DNA from: Deltaproteobacteria bacterium RIFCSPLOWO2_02_FULL_57_26
GTDB lineage: Bacteria > Desulfobacterota > Binatia > UBA9968
Direction: 5' to 3'
Length of the DNA: 10,748 nt
NCBI GenBank assembly: GCA_001798455.1
Contig: MGSI01000030.1
Coordinates: forward strand, 1 to 10,748
In this document: piece by piece, positions 1-6,560 of the stretch
Layout: each line of letters begins with the position of its first letter
How positions within the stretch are numbered: the stretch's first letter is position 1
Position numbers and translations under genes: made by a program
The notes under the pieces: generated by a model
What the model was told of the DNA's origin: nothing
Databases searched by the model: none
What the model saw: only the letters and a program-made list of their open reading frames with translations

Positions 1-649
1 AGGCTCTGGCAAGACTCATCTTGCGTCTACGGCACTCAGCCAGAAGAGCATAGAACATCGGCAAGAAGATCGAGACGAAGTCGGGTCTTACCTCGATCAT
101 GGTGTCCAGAAAGTTTCCCGAAAATCGGGGAAGGAAAGTTCCCCAGGGAATCACGCAGGTGGCCCCTATTTTTTGTACCACCTCTGTCTCCTGCACGGCA
201 AGGCTGTGCCAGGCGGGCGCTGCCATGAGCATTCGCATTCCGGAGCGCAAGCCACCCCACCAGTATGCTCGAGCCAAGGAACCCCCTCGAATAGAGCGCC
301 ACTTTGTAGGCCAGTAGAGGAACGAGGTCCCGAGCGTTCCTGAGGTCATGCATAAGACCGCCCGCTCTCCGCCATCGAAAGTCTCCGTACCAACGCTGAA
401 GCTGCCCTTTTCCTTAATCTCTCGAAGAAGGTCTCTCTTGGTGAAGATCGGCACCCTTAAAAGGTCCTGGAGACTCTTCACTGAATCGGGGTGGAAATGG
501 GACGCCTCAAAACGGCGTCGATAGAAGGGCAGGTTTTGATAAGCGTGGCCGAGCATGCGCTTTAACTTTCGAAACTGAAGTCTCCGTAGCTTCTCTGCAG
601 GCCAAGTGTCCTGGCTGTCTAGATAGACCGGCTCCCGGGCTTTTTTCAT
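1..649 (-). CDS. PaaK-like adenylate-forming ligase (phenylacetate-CoA ligase family), C-terminus beyond window
   Basis: This is the N-terminal 216 residues of a protein in the phenylacetate-CoA ligase (PaaK) branch of the ANL superfamily. Members activate a carboxylic acid with ATP to an acyl-adenylate and usually pass it to CoA in the cytoplasm. The family's start pattern is visible: an N-terminal helix with HAYQNLPFYRRRF (residues 35-47), then LLRVPIFTKRDLL (64-76), then the ATP-binding P-loop MTSGTLGTSF (101-110), which matches the family SGTTG type except for Leu at the second Thr. A following WHSL...IGAT stretch (148-164) also fits PaaK. The start ATG overlaps the stop of the upstream gene (ATGA), with an AGGA 7 bases before it, so the two genes are translationally coupled. 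The substrate cannot be told from this fragment; a biosynthetic rather than catabolic role is possible. The reading frame is open to position 1. Confidence 0.85.
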   Translation of the reverse strand, partial: MKKAREPVYLDSQDTWPAEKLRRLQFRKLKRMLGHAYQNLPFYRRRFEASHFHPDSVKSLQDLLRVPIFTKRDLLREIKEKGSFSVGTETFDGGERAVLCMTSGTLGTSFLYWPTKWRSIRGGSLARAYWWGGLRSGMRMLMAAPAWHSLAVQETEVVQKIGATCVIPWGTFLPRFSGNFLDTMIEVRPDFVSIFLPMFYALLAECRRRKMSLARA

Positions 650-1590
650 GTAGCGATCCTGTATTCCTTTGGGCCTCTCGGACAACCAGCAGGTTCTAAA
701 GAGCCTTTAATTTGGCTGAGATAACGTAGGGTGGGACAGGTCCGGGCAAACCGGTTAGTAATGACCAGGCGATGCTCTTTTTCGTTGTCCACCTGCTCCT
801 CGATACGCTCGGCGACGCTCTCCACCAGGTAAAGATCCTGCCAGCTATGAAGCAAGCGGCATTCAGGGCATTCCATGGCCAAGAACATCGCTGCATCCAT
901 GCGGAGAAGGCGGTATACAGGCACTCCAAGCTTCCTCTCGAATGCGCCCTGTTCCGTCTTTGATAGAAGGCTCTCATTCTCGACAGCAACCAAGAAAAGG
1001 GTGTAATCGGACAGCCGTAAGCCTTCTCTTTCGACTTCTGCAGTGAAAGGTTGAAGACAATCGTTACGAATGAAAAAGACTCGGGGGCGCACAAGCCTAG
1101 CGATATCCACCGCCCTCCGAGCCATGTGGCTCACCCCGTCGTTGCAAATGGGTAAGCATCCTAGGAGATCGGCAGCGCCCTGTTTTAGATAAGGAGTGAA
1201 CAAGGAGGAGGCGAGGTAAGAGACCGGGCTGGTTCCGTAATCGAATATAGCGACCCGGTCTCCCCGCTTGAGCCCGAGCAGTGACCAGCAGCGCCGAAGC
1301 GCCTCCGCATAGTGCTTCAAATCGTCGCGGTCCAGCGCGACATAGAGGGCCGTCTCGGTATCGTACTCTAACTGGAACACCACAAGGGGAAGGCGGCCCT
1401 TCGCGCACCTGAGCGAGTACGGGTCCCCACTTCTGATCTTTTCCGCCACCAGCTCCTCGAGGGTCATGGTCGGTATCTTCTCGGCGAAACCTTTCGAGTG
1501 AGAGACCGCGTCGGTTCCTAAGCTCCCGAATCTCCGCTTATAGAAAGGGGCGGTAGAGGCGTGCTGGATTAAGTGTCCGATCGGTTGCAT
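646..1590 (-). CDS. Short, degenerate PaaK-like protein (possible pseudoenzyme)
   Basis: A 314-residue protein that resembles PaaK-family ligases at both ends but is about 100 residues shorter than a full PaaK. The N-terminus has the family helix with APFYKRRF (residues 14-21) and a TMTLEEL segment. The C-terminal part has LLHSWQDLYLVE (246-257) and ITNRFARTCPTLRY (277-290), like the family's hinge region. Where the P-loop should lie (about 72-82) the sequence reads QLEYDTETALY, with no SGTTG, and the TGD after the conserved RY is replaced by LSQIKG. The protein ends there, without the mobile C-terminal domain. I infer a non-catalytic or altered-function paralogue, possibly a partner of the intact ligase that follows it with a 4-base overlap. 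The ATG at 1590 is chosen because it lies 7 bases after the upstream stop. A longer in-frame ATG at 1728 would overlap that gene by about 130 bases. No clear ribosome binding site was seen. Confidence 0.65.
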   Translation of the reverse strand: MQPIGHLIQHASTAPFYKRRFGSLGTDAVSHSKGFAEKIPTMTLEELVAEKIRSGDPYSLRCAKGRLPLVVFQLEYDTETALYVALDRDDLKHYAEALRRCWSLLGLKRGDRVAIFDYGTSPVSYLASSLFTPYLKQGAADLLGCLPICNDGVSHMARRAVDIARLVRPRVFFIRNDCLQPFTAEVEREGLRLSDYTLFLVAVENESLLSKTEQGAFERKLGVPVYRLLRMDAAMFLAMECPECRLLHSWQDLYLVESVAERIEEQVDNEKEHRLVITNRFARTCPTLRYLSQIKGSLEPAGCPRGPKEYRIAT

Positions 1591-1597
1591 GCACGAT

Positions 1598-2128
1598 TTA
1601 GAAAAGTCCGCCGAAAGCGATGGACGCGCCGGCAATAAGCGCCAGAGTGGACGTGATAAGGTTAACCAGTTGCCACCGATCCAGCCAGGCGGATGCAGAG
1701 ATTTGGTCGGCTCTTCTTTTTTCCACATCCGCCAGTGTGGGATTAGAGCTGACGGTGAGTTTTTTCATCAGTTTCGGCCTCAGGCCGAAAGTCATGATGG
1801 AAGAGCTGGTGACCGTGATGAGCCAGAATAAAAGCATCAGAGCGAGCGAACGTCCGGGACCGTGGGTATAAAGATCGAGGGAGATGAGCAGCCAGAGTCG
1901 ACCGGTATAGTAGAGCTGCAGCAAGCCGCTCAGGAAGAGAAGGACCAGGGCAGTCCAACCGGTGTAGGTAAACAAGCTGCCCACTCTTTGGGCAATCACC
2001 ACTGCGTGGGCCGGAGGGATCAAGCGCAGGGCTGGCCGCAAGAGAAAGTAGTTAAAAATGACTGAACCTACTAACGTGGCAGCAGCAAGGATATGGATGA
2101 GCCTTAGAACGAGAAGCAATGCTAGCAC
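1598..2128 (-). CDS. Four-helix integral membrane protein, CopD/DUF2269-like
   Basis: A 176-residue inner-membrane protein with four predicted transmembrane segments at about residues 5-30, 50-73, 93-112 and 153-174. The N-terminal pattern LRLIHILAAATLVGSVIF (8-25), with His at residue 12 in the first helix, is typical of the CopD/DUF2269 type of small membrane proteins. The role of that family is poorly defined; copper uptake has been shown only for true CopD. A basic, Ser-rich cytoplasmic loop lies at 115-150. It is the first gene of a minus-strand operon, and its TAA stop is 7 bases before the start of the degenerate PaaK-like gene. The start used is GTG at 2128; a GAGGG 12 bases upstream is a poorly spaced ribosome binding site, and TTG at 2119 is an alternative. 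I cannot say how a membrane protein of this type relates to the two ligase-like proteins. Confidence 0.65.
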   Translation of the reverse strand: MLALLLVLRLIHILAAATLVGSVIFNYFLLRPALRLIPPAHAVVIAQRVGSLFTYTGWTALVLLFLSGLLQLYYTGRLWLLISLDLYTHGPGRSLALMLLFWLITVTSSSIMTFGLRPKLMKKLTVSSNPTLADVEKRRADQISASAWLDRWQLVNLITSTLALIAGASIAFGGLF

Positions 2129-2213
2129 GGATAAAGACGACCCTCGCTTTCAAAGAACGGGCCAAGTTCAGAAGCAAAGTGAAAATTCAGCGGGTGACGG
2201 GCCATTGACCTAC

Positions 2214-2242
2214 CATCTAGCCAGTTTGGCCTTGCCCGTCAA
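2214..2242 (-). promoter_or_regulatory. Candidate sigma-70 promoter for the minus-strand operon
   Basis: Read on the minus strand, TTGACG (2242-2237) is followed after 17 bases by TAGATG (2219-2214). The -35 box is close to consensus and the spacing is ideal, but the -10 box is weak. It lies about 85 bases upstream of the first gene of the minus-strand operon. This is a sequence match only. Confidence 0.3.
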
Positions 2243-2473
2243 GCTATTTAAGAATGCTCTACGCTGTTGCTCGCCTCCAATGAATCGTCCCTCTCCATGC
2301 CCTTTTTTCCTAGAGGTAAGAAAACGGCAGGCTCCTTTTCCTACTTTTGATAAGAGCCGATCATGGCTGTCCCTTCTGCAGCCAGAGAGAGCGGATTAGA
2401 TGGGTGTCGAGAATTCACTGAGGCGTGGTACGGAAATTGCGACATTCGCATGAATTACGCGAGGCTTTCTACC

Positions 2474-2479
2474 GGAGGG
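2474..2479 (+). promoter_or_regulatory. Ribosome binding site fixing the Rieske GTG start
   Basis: GGAGGG lies 8 bases before a GTG codon at 2488. It supports the non-ATG start of the Rieske gene, since no in-frame ATG precedes the MKKLSREEF-type N-terminus. Confidence 0.7.
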
Positions 2480-2487
2480 TCGCTTAA

Positions 2488-2940
2488 GTGAAAAAATTAT
2501 CCAGGGAGGAGTTTCTTACATGGTTGGCCTGGGGAAGTGCCGGACTCCCCGCAGCTCTTCTGGGGATTGGCTCCTTCAGGTTTCTCATTCCCAACCTGAT
2601 TTTTGGCCCGCCGACTATGTTCAAAATCGGCAGGGCGGAGGGATTCCCCCCGGGGAGCCAAACATTTCTCCCGGAAAGCCGTTTGTTCATCGCATCCACG
2701 GAAAAAGGGATAATGGCAATGTCTGCCATATGCACGCACCTTGGATGTACAGTGTCGCAAGTGGAATGGGGATTTCAATGCCCCTGCCATGGCAGCAAAT
2801 TCGATTCCAGCGGTCGCGTGCTGGCGGGCCCGGCGCCGCAGCCATTGCCGTGGTTTAGGATCTTGCAGGACCCTGACGGTCAGCTGGTCGTTGACACTTG
2901 GCGTCCGGTCCCCCGACAGACTTTTTTCAGAATGGCCTAG
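2488..2940 (+). CDS. Rieske [2Fe-2S] iron-sulfur protein of a cytochrome bc-type complex
   Basis: A 150-residue Rieske subunit that takes one electron from quinol at the Qo site and passes it to a c-type cytochrome. An N-terminal membrane anchor spans about residues 12-38, and the soluble domain would face the periplasm. The cluster ligands are complete: CTHLGC (82-87) and CPCHGS (98-103), giving Cys82, His84, Cys98 and His101 as ligands and Cys87/Cys100 as the disulfide. The proline loop GPAPQPLPW (114-122) is present. In the CHGSxY motif the Tyr that hydrogen-bonds a cluster cysteine is Phe105, a change known to lower the redox potential, which suits a menaquinol-oxidising complex. The N-terminus reads LSREEFL, similar to a twin-arginine motif but with only one Arg. 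It starts with GTG after a good GGAGGG and is the first gene of a five-gene operon, 13 bases before the next start. Confidence 0.93.
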   Translation: MKKLSREEFLTWLAWGSAGLPAALLGIGSFRFLIPNLIFGPPTMFKIGRAEGFPPGSQTFLPESRLFIASTEKGIMAMSAICTHLGCTVSQVEWGFQCPCHGSKFDSSGRVLAGPAPQPLPWFRILQDPDGQLVVDTWRPVPRQTFFRMA

Positions 2941-2953
2941 GGAGCGCTGAGGC

Positions 2954-4198
2954 ATGCCGGTAAGGCTCCTTCGTTATTTTGCTTTGGCGAGTTTGCTCCT
3001 GCTTGCAGGCTGCACTTCAGGCGGCTCCGGTGCTCCGGATCCCCCCTCGTCTGAAGACATCATCTCTTCCCCGCAAGGTCGCGGGGGTTCAAGTGAAACC
3101 GTTGTTCCCAGCCATTCGGAAGAGCGAGAGAGTTTCGCTTTATCCCTTCCGCGAAGGGGCATCTTCGTGGCCACGATTCGGTGGGGATTGACGACTTTGG
3201 GTGTCTTTGACATCGCCAACAGGGCGCTGGCACCGGTGGCAACGCGGGAGACGGGCGAGTTACTCATTTCGGGGTCTCGAGATCGGTTGGCTTACCTGGT
3301 GCGTGAGGGTCCCAATCCCAGGAAGAATTTTGTTGAAGTCATAGACTTGAGACGGAGAAAAAGTCTGGCCGTCAAACCGGCCAGCGACTTCGCGATCTTG
3401 GGTTTTACCCTGAACCCCAGCGGGGACAGGCTCAGCTACGCCGCGATGAATCTCCGCAAAAGCCGCAGCCACCACGTCACCTGGCGCGCGGGTCTGGCAG
3501 ATCTGGAAAGATATGAAACACGCCTCTCGCTGGAATCGGGACCAGATAAAGTCCTCGAAGAGGGGATCCCTGTCCCCTTCGGATGGTCCAGACGGAGAGA
3601 GGAAATTTTTTTCCAAATAAAATTGCCCCTGCGGGGGATGGTGAAGCAGGGCATTTGGGCTATGAAGCCTGACGGTTCGAGCTGGCGGCAAATCCTTCCT
3701 GAAGCGTCTTACACCGGCGTTCCGCGTCTCTCCCCGGACGGCGCATCTCTGGCTTACTTTGCCACTAGCCAGGAACTTCTGCCTCAGGGCTACATCCCGG
3801 CTCCGGGTGAGCCTCCCGCCAATGTCCTGACGGTCATGAATTTGATGACCGGGGATAAAAGCGTCTGGACGCAGAAGTCCGGCACAGCCTTTGGTGCCTT
3901 TGCGTGGTCGCCAAGCGGAAAGGAAATCCTGGTGAGCGAGCAGGAGTGGTCGGAAGGTCGCTTTCATGACGGGGGGCTGCTCAGAGTAGCGAAGGATAAG
4001 ACTCAGGCAGTGGTGGGGATCGGCCGGTCCAGTCCCTTCGTCAAGGTGACGGACGTATTGGTGTGCGGGGACGGCTCTGTTTTTTGGGTCGAGGAACTTG
4101 GCGCGGGGGCGAGGCTGCGTGCCATGGCGGCTCGGATTCCGGCGACGCTTCTCACTCACCCCGATGGGAAGATCCATCTTTTCAGTTGCCTGGAGTAG
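2954..4198 (+). CDS. Lipoprotein with TolB-like beta-propeller repeats, in a bc-complex operon
   Basis: A 414-residue predicted lipoprotein. The signal peptide ends in the lipobox LLAGC, with Cys20 as the lipidated residue, followed by a Gly/Ser/Pro-rich linker to about residue 60. The rest shows repeated blade-like units of the TolB/WD40-like PD40 kind: LNPSGDRLSY (153-162), IWAMKPDGSSWRQIL (234-248), LSPDGASLAYFA (259-270) and WSPSGKEILVS (318-328). These suggest a five- to seven-bladed propeller in the periplasm. No haem-binding or catalytic motif is visible. The gene lies between the Rieske and cytochrome b genes, which are normally adjacent, and its stop directly abuts the cytochrome b start codon. 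It may be an accessory or assembly subunit of the complex, a scaffold for the Rieske head or cytochromes, or an unrelated periplasmic sensor. Only the fold type is supported; the function is unknown. GGAGCG upstream is a usable ribosome binding site. Confidence 0.8.
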   Translation: MPVRLLRYFALASLLLLAGCTSGGSGAPDPPSSEDIISSPQGRGGSSETVVPSHSEERESFALSLPRRGIFVATIRWGLTTLGVFDIANRALAPVATRETGELLISGSRDRLAYLVREGPNPRKNFVEVIDLRRRKSLAVKPASDFAILGFTLNPSGDRLSYAAMNLRKSRSHHVTWRAGLADLERYETRLSLESGPDKVLEEGIPVPFGWSRRREEIFFQIKLPLRGMVKQGIWAMKPDGSSWRQILPEASYTGVPRLSPDGASLAYFATSQELLPQGYIPAPGEPPANVLTVMNLMTGDKSVWTQKSGTAFGAFAWSPSGKEILVSEQEWSEGRFHDGGLLRVAKDKTQAVVGIGRSSPFVKVTDVLVCGDGSVFWVEELGAGARLRAMAARIPATLLTHPDGKIHLFSCLE

Positions 4199-5437
4199 GT
4201 GAGCAAGACCATGGACGGCCACCCCAACAGAGTCCTGGGTTTCCTGGCGGCGCTCCGAGCGCTGGGGCGGCAACTTTACCGTTCGATTTTTCGCGGGAGC
4301 TATCCCGCCAGTCTCCGGCAGCAGTTGGCCGTAGTGGTCAACAATCTCATCCTTCATGTCCATCCGACAAGGGTCTTTCGCCGAAGCCTCAGCCCCCAGA
4401 CCACTTTCGGCCTCGGCTTGATCTGTTTTTACCTTTTTATCATCGAGTGGGTAACGGGCGTCTACCTGATGTTCTACTATGAACCCTCTACCGGCGCTGC
4501 CTATGGGCGGATACTGGATCTCGACTATGTCATCACGTTTGGTCGGCTGATGCGCAACCTCCACCGCTGGGCGGCCGAGGCTATGGTCGTCGCAGTCGCC
4601 CTCCACATGTGCCGGGTTTTCTACACCGGCGCTTATAAACCTCCCCGAGAATTCAACTGGATCCTGGGTGTGGTCCTGCTCCTCCTGACCCTGGCGTTGA
4701 GCTTCACCGGTTATCTTCTACCTTGGGACCAGCTTTCTTTCTGGGCGGTTACGGTAGGCACCAACATCGTCAGCTACGCTCCGGTCCTGGGCCCCAAACT
4801 TCGATTCGTCCTTCTCGGAGGCGACAGCGTCGGGAGCGACGCGCTCCTGCGCTTTTACACTCTGCATGTCCTCGCCGTACCCGCACTCGCCGCTCTCATC
4901 ATCAACTATCACATCTGGCGCGTCGTAAAAGACGGCGGCCTGGCTCACCCGCTGCAGCGCCATCCGGGCGGAGAAGAAAAAACGGCCCCGGCTCCGCGGA
5001 CAGATCCCGTTATCCCCACGTTTCCGCTGGTCGTCTATGCCGAGCTCTTGGTCTTTGTGGTGCTGATGGCTGGATTGGTCGCGGCCTCTCTCCTCTTTGA
5101 TGCTCCTTTGGAAGAAGAGGCTAACCCTCTGCGGCCCAGCAATCCGTCCAAAGCCCCTTGGTATTTCCTCGGTCTGCAGGAGCTCGTCAGCTACTCCGCC
5201 TTCTGGGGCGGCGTCATGGTCCCCACCGTCCTAACCCTGTTCTTGTTGTTTTTGCCTTACTTTGACCGGAAGGCCGGAGGAGAAGGGGTCTGGTTTGCCC
5301 GAGAGCGAATGGGCATGATCATCGTCTGGACTGTTATCCTGGCCGGGATTGTGGTGACGACAGTCATCGGGGTTTTTCTTCGCGGTCCCAACTGGAGTTT
5401 TTACTGGCCCTGGCAGGGCTGGCCGGGTCCGCAGTAA
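4199..5437 (+). CDS. Cytochrome b, fused b6/subunit IV type
   Basis: A 412-residue membrane subunit that carries the two b haems and the quinol sites of a bc-type complex. Haem ligands are His122/His136 and His223/His238. The second pair has 14 residues between the ligands, the b6 pattern, rather than the 13 of mitochondrial cytochrome b. GYLLPWDQLSFWAV (171-184) is the conserved Qo-side region. After a charged linker (about 244-272) comes the subunit IV part with three helices, giving seven in total (about 66-93, 122-142, 153-173, 215-240, 275-300, 338-355, 371-395). The Qo motif reads APWY (319-322) instead of PEWY. The position that aligns with Cys35 of chloroplast b6, which binds haem cn, is Gly71, so that extra haem is not expected. 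The first codon GTG abuts the previous stop. ATG at 4211, preceded by GGTGAG, is an equally good start and would shorten the protein by four residues. Confidence 0.92.
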   Translation: MSKTMDGHPNRVLGFLAALRALGRQLYRSIFRGSYPASLRQQLAVVVNNLILHVHPTRVFRRSLSPQTTFGLGLICFYLFIIEWVTGVYLMFYYEPSTGAAYGRILDLDYVITFGRLMRNLHRWAAEAMVVAVALHMCRVFYTGAYKPPREFNWILGVVLLLLTLALSFTGYLLPWDQLSFWAVTVGTNIVSYAPVLGPKLRFVLLGGDSVGSDALLRFYTLHVLAVPALAALIINYHIWRVVKDGGLAHPLQRHPGGEEKTAPAPRTDPVIPTFPLVVYAELLVFVVLMAGLVAASLLFDAPLEEEANPLRPSNPSKAPWYFLGLQELVSYSAFWGGVMVPTVLTLFLLFLPYFDRKAGGEGVWFARERMGMIIVWTVILAGIVVTTVIGVFLRGPNWSFYWPWQGWPGPQ

Positions 5438-5455
5438 AGGAGTGGTCCGGTTCGT

Positions 5456-6553
5456 ATGGAGAAATGGCTCGGTTCGGCCAGCCTAGCCCTAACCCTCATT
5501 TTGGGTTGGGCTGTGTGGGACGCCGCGCAGCAAGAATGGGAACGGGTCCAGCGAACCTACTACCGTTTGGCTTTGTCCGGTGCCCAGACTGAGGCCGAGA
5601 AAGAGTGGGCGAGGAGCCAACGCATAGAGCTCAAGCAGCTCCAGCTCAAAGAGCGCGGGACGGTCGAGCGCTGCGTGTCCTGTCACCTCGCCCTGGAGAA
5701 CCCTATGTTCCGGAACTTCCCGGAGCCGTTGCGCAAGCATTCTTCGCTTCTGGAAAGCCATCCGCCAAAGCAGTTTGGTTGTGTTGCGTGCCACGGAGGA
5801 GAGGGCAGGGCGGTGACCGCTCTCGAAGCGCATGGCCAGGGAGGCATCTTGGCGAAGCCTCTTCTCAAAGGCGACTACATGCAGGCTGCTTGTTACAATT
5901 GCCATGGGCTGAAAACCCTGCCTCCCAGGGTCACGGCAGCAGTCGTGCGGGGAAGACAGCTGGTCAACCGCTACCTGTGCCTCGGTTGCCACAAAATCAA
6001 CGGTGACGGAGGCGAAGAAGGGCCTGAGTTAAGCACGGTGGGAAGCGATCGAAGCTGGATATGGCTCTATGCTCACCTGGCCAGGCCGCAAGGCGTGGTC
6101 GCAGGCTCGACGATGCCGGTCTTTTCGCTGAACCGGGAGGAAATTAAAGACATCACGGTCTATTTGATGACGCTTCTGGATAGCCGAGACCAGCTCAAGA
6201 ACCTCCCTTTGCTTGCAAAGCGCGCGGCAAAGGATTATCCAACGGAACGGCCGGAGGACGAGCGGAATCACGGAGACATAAAATTCGCCGCAGACAAGGG
6301 CGCAGTCAAGTTTGCCTACGACGGCAACATTCTTTTTCGCGGCGCTGGTTGCAACCTGTGTCACATGCTTGGCATCAGAGGAGGAGAGGTGGGCCCGGCA
6401 CTGACCTATATCGCGCGAAAGCGTGACGGAGAGAATTTGGAGCGCCTTTTGAAGGATCCCGAGGAAGTGCTTCCCGGAGGGAAGATGCCGCAGCTCTATC
6501 TGAACGAGCGGCAAATAAAAGCGCTGGTTGGCTTTTTGAGCACCCTGAGCTAG
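5456..6553 (+). CDS. Membrane-anchored pentahaem cytochrome c, probable c1/f replacement
   Basis: A 365-residue c-type cytochrome with five CXXCH motifs: CVSCH (73-77), CVACH (109-113), CYNCH (146-150), CLGCH (175-179) and CNLCH (299-303). An uncleaved N-terminal helix (about 5-22) probably anchors it with the haems in the periplasm, followed by a charged helical stretch (about 25-70). The first three haems form a compact multihaem domain. The other two lie in class I cytochrome c domains with likely axial methionines Met220 (GSTMP) and Met344 (GGKMP). The gene lies 18 bases after cytochrome b, and no cytochrome c1 or f gene is present. I infer that this protein accepts electrons from the Rieske subunit and passes them on. 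An AAAGGAG 13 bases upstream is a rather distant ribosome binding site. The haem content is certain from sequence; the role is inferred from context. Confidence 0.88.
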   Translation: MEKWLGSASLALTLILGWAVWDAAQQEWERVQRTYYRLALSGAQTEAEKEWARSQRIELKQLQLKERGTVERCVSCHLALENPMFRNFPEPLRKHSSLLESHPPKQFGCVACHGGEGRAVTALEAHGQGGILAKPLLKGDYMQAACYNCHGLKTLPPRVTAAVVRGRQLVNRYLCLGCHKINGDGGEEGPELSTVGSDRSWIWLYAHLARPQGVVAGSTMPVFSLNREEIKDITVYLMTLLDSRDQLKNLPLLAKRAAKDYPTERPEDERNHGDIKFAADKGAVKFAYDGNILFRGAGCNLCHMLGIRGGEVGPALTYIARKRDGENLERLLKDPEEVLPGGKMPQLYLNERQIKALVGFLSTLS

Positions 6554-6560
6554 TGACGCT

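Larger units (their letters stand above)
2129..2487. other. Divergent intergenic region between the two operons
   Basis: This 359-bp region separates the minus-strand operon from the plus-strand Rieske/cytochrome b operon and must hold the promoters of both. I see a candidate minus-strand promoter (2214-2242) and a good ribosome binding site for the Rieske gene (2474-2479). I found no convincing sigma-70 promoter for the plus strand, no strong hairpin and no RNA gene. A 113-codon plus-strand frame at 2058-2399 crosses it but has no recognisable domain and starts antisense inside the membrane-protein gene. Confidence 0.6.

Noticed and set aside
36..353. 105-codon minus-strand frame at the left edge
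   Set aside because: It overlaps the PaaK-like ligase in another frame; the ligase frame has the family motifs and an unbroken reading frame to the window edge.
1591..1728. 46-residue N-terminal extension of the degenerate PaaK-like protein from ATG 1728
   Set aside because: It would overlap the CopD-like gene by about 130 bases and encodes sequence unlike the PaaK N-terminus, while ATG 1590 directly precedes the recognisable family helix.
2058..2399. 113-codon plus-strand frame across the divergent intergenic region
   Set aside because: It begins antisense within the membrane-protein gene, has no clear ribosome binding site, domain or hydrophobic pattern, and covers the region where promoters are expected.
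3260..4606. 448-codon minus-strand open frame opposite the lipoprotein and cytochrome b genes
   Set aside because: It lies antisense to two well-supported genes, has no recognisable domain, is rich in Arg, His and Pro, and is best explained as a by-product of the codon use of the real genes.
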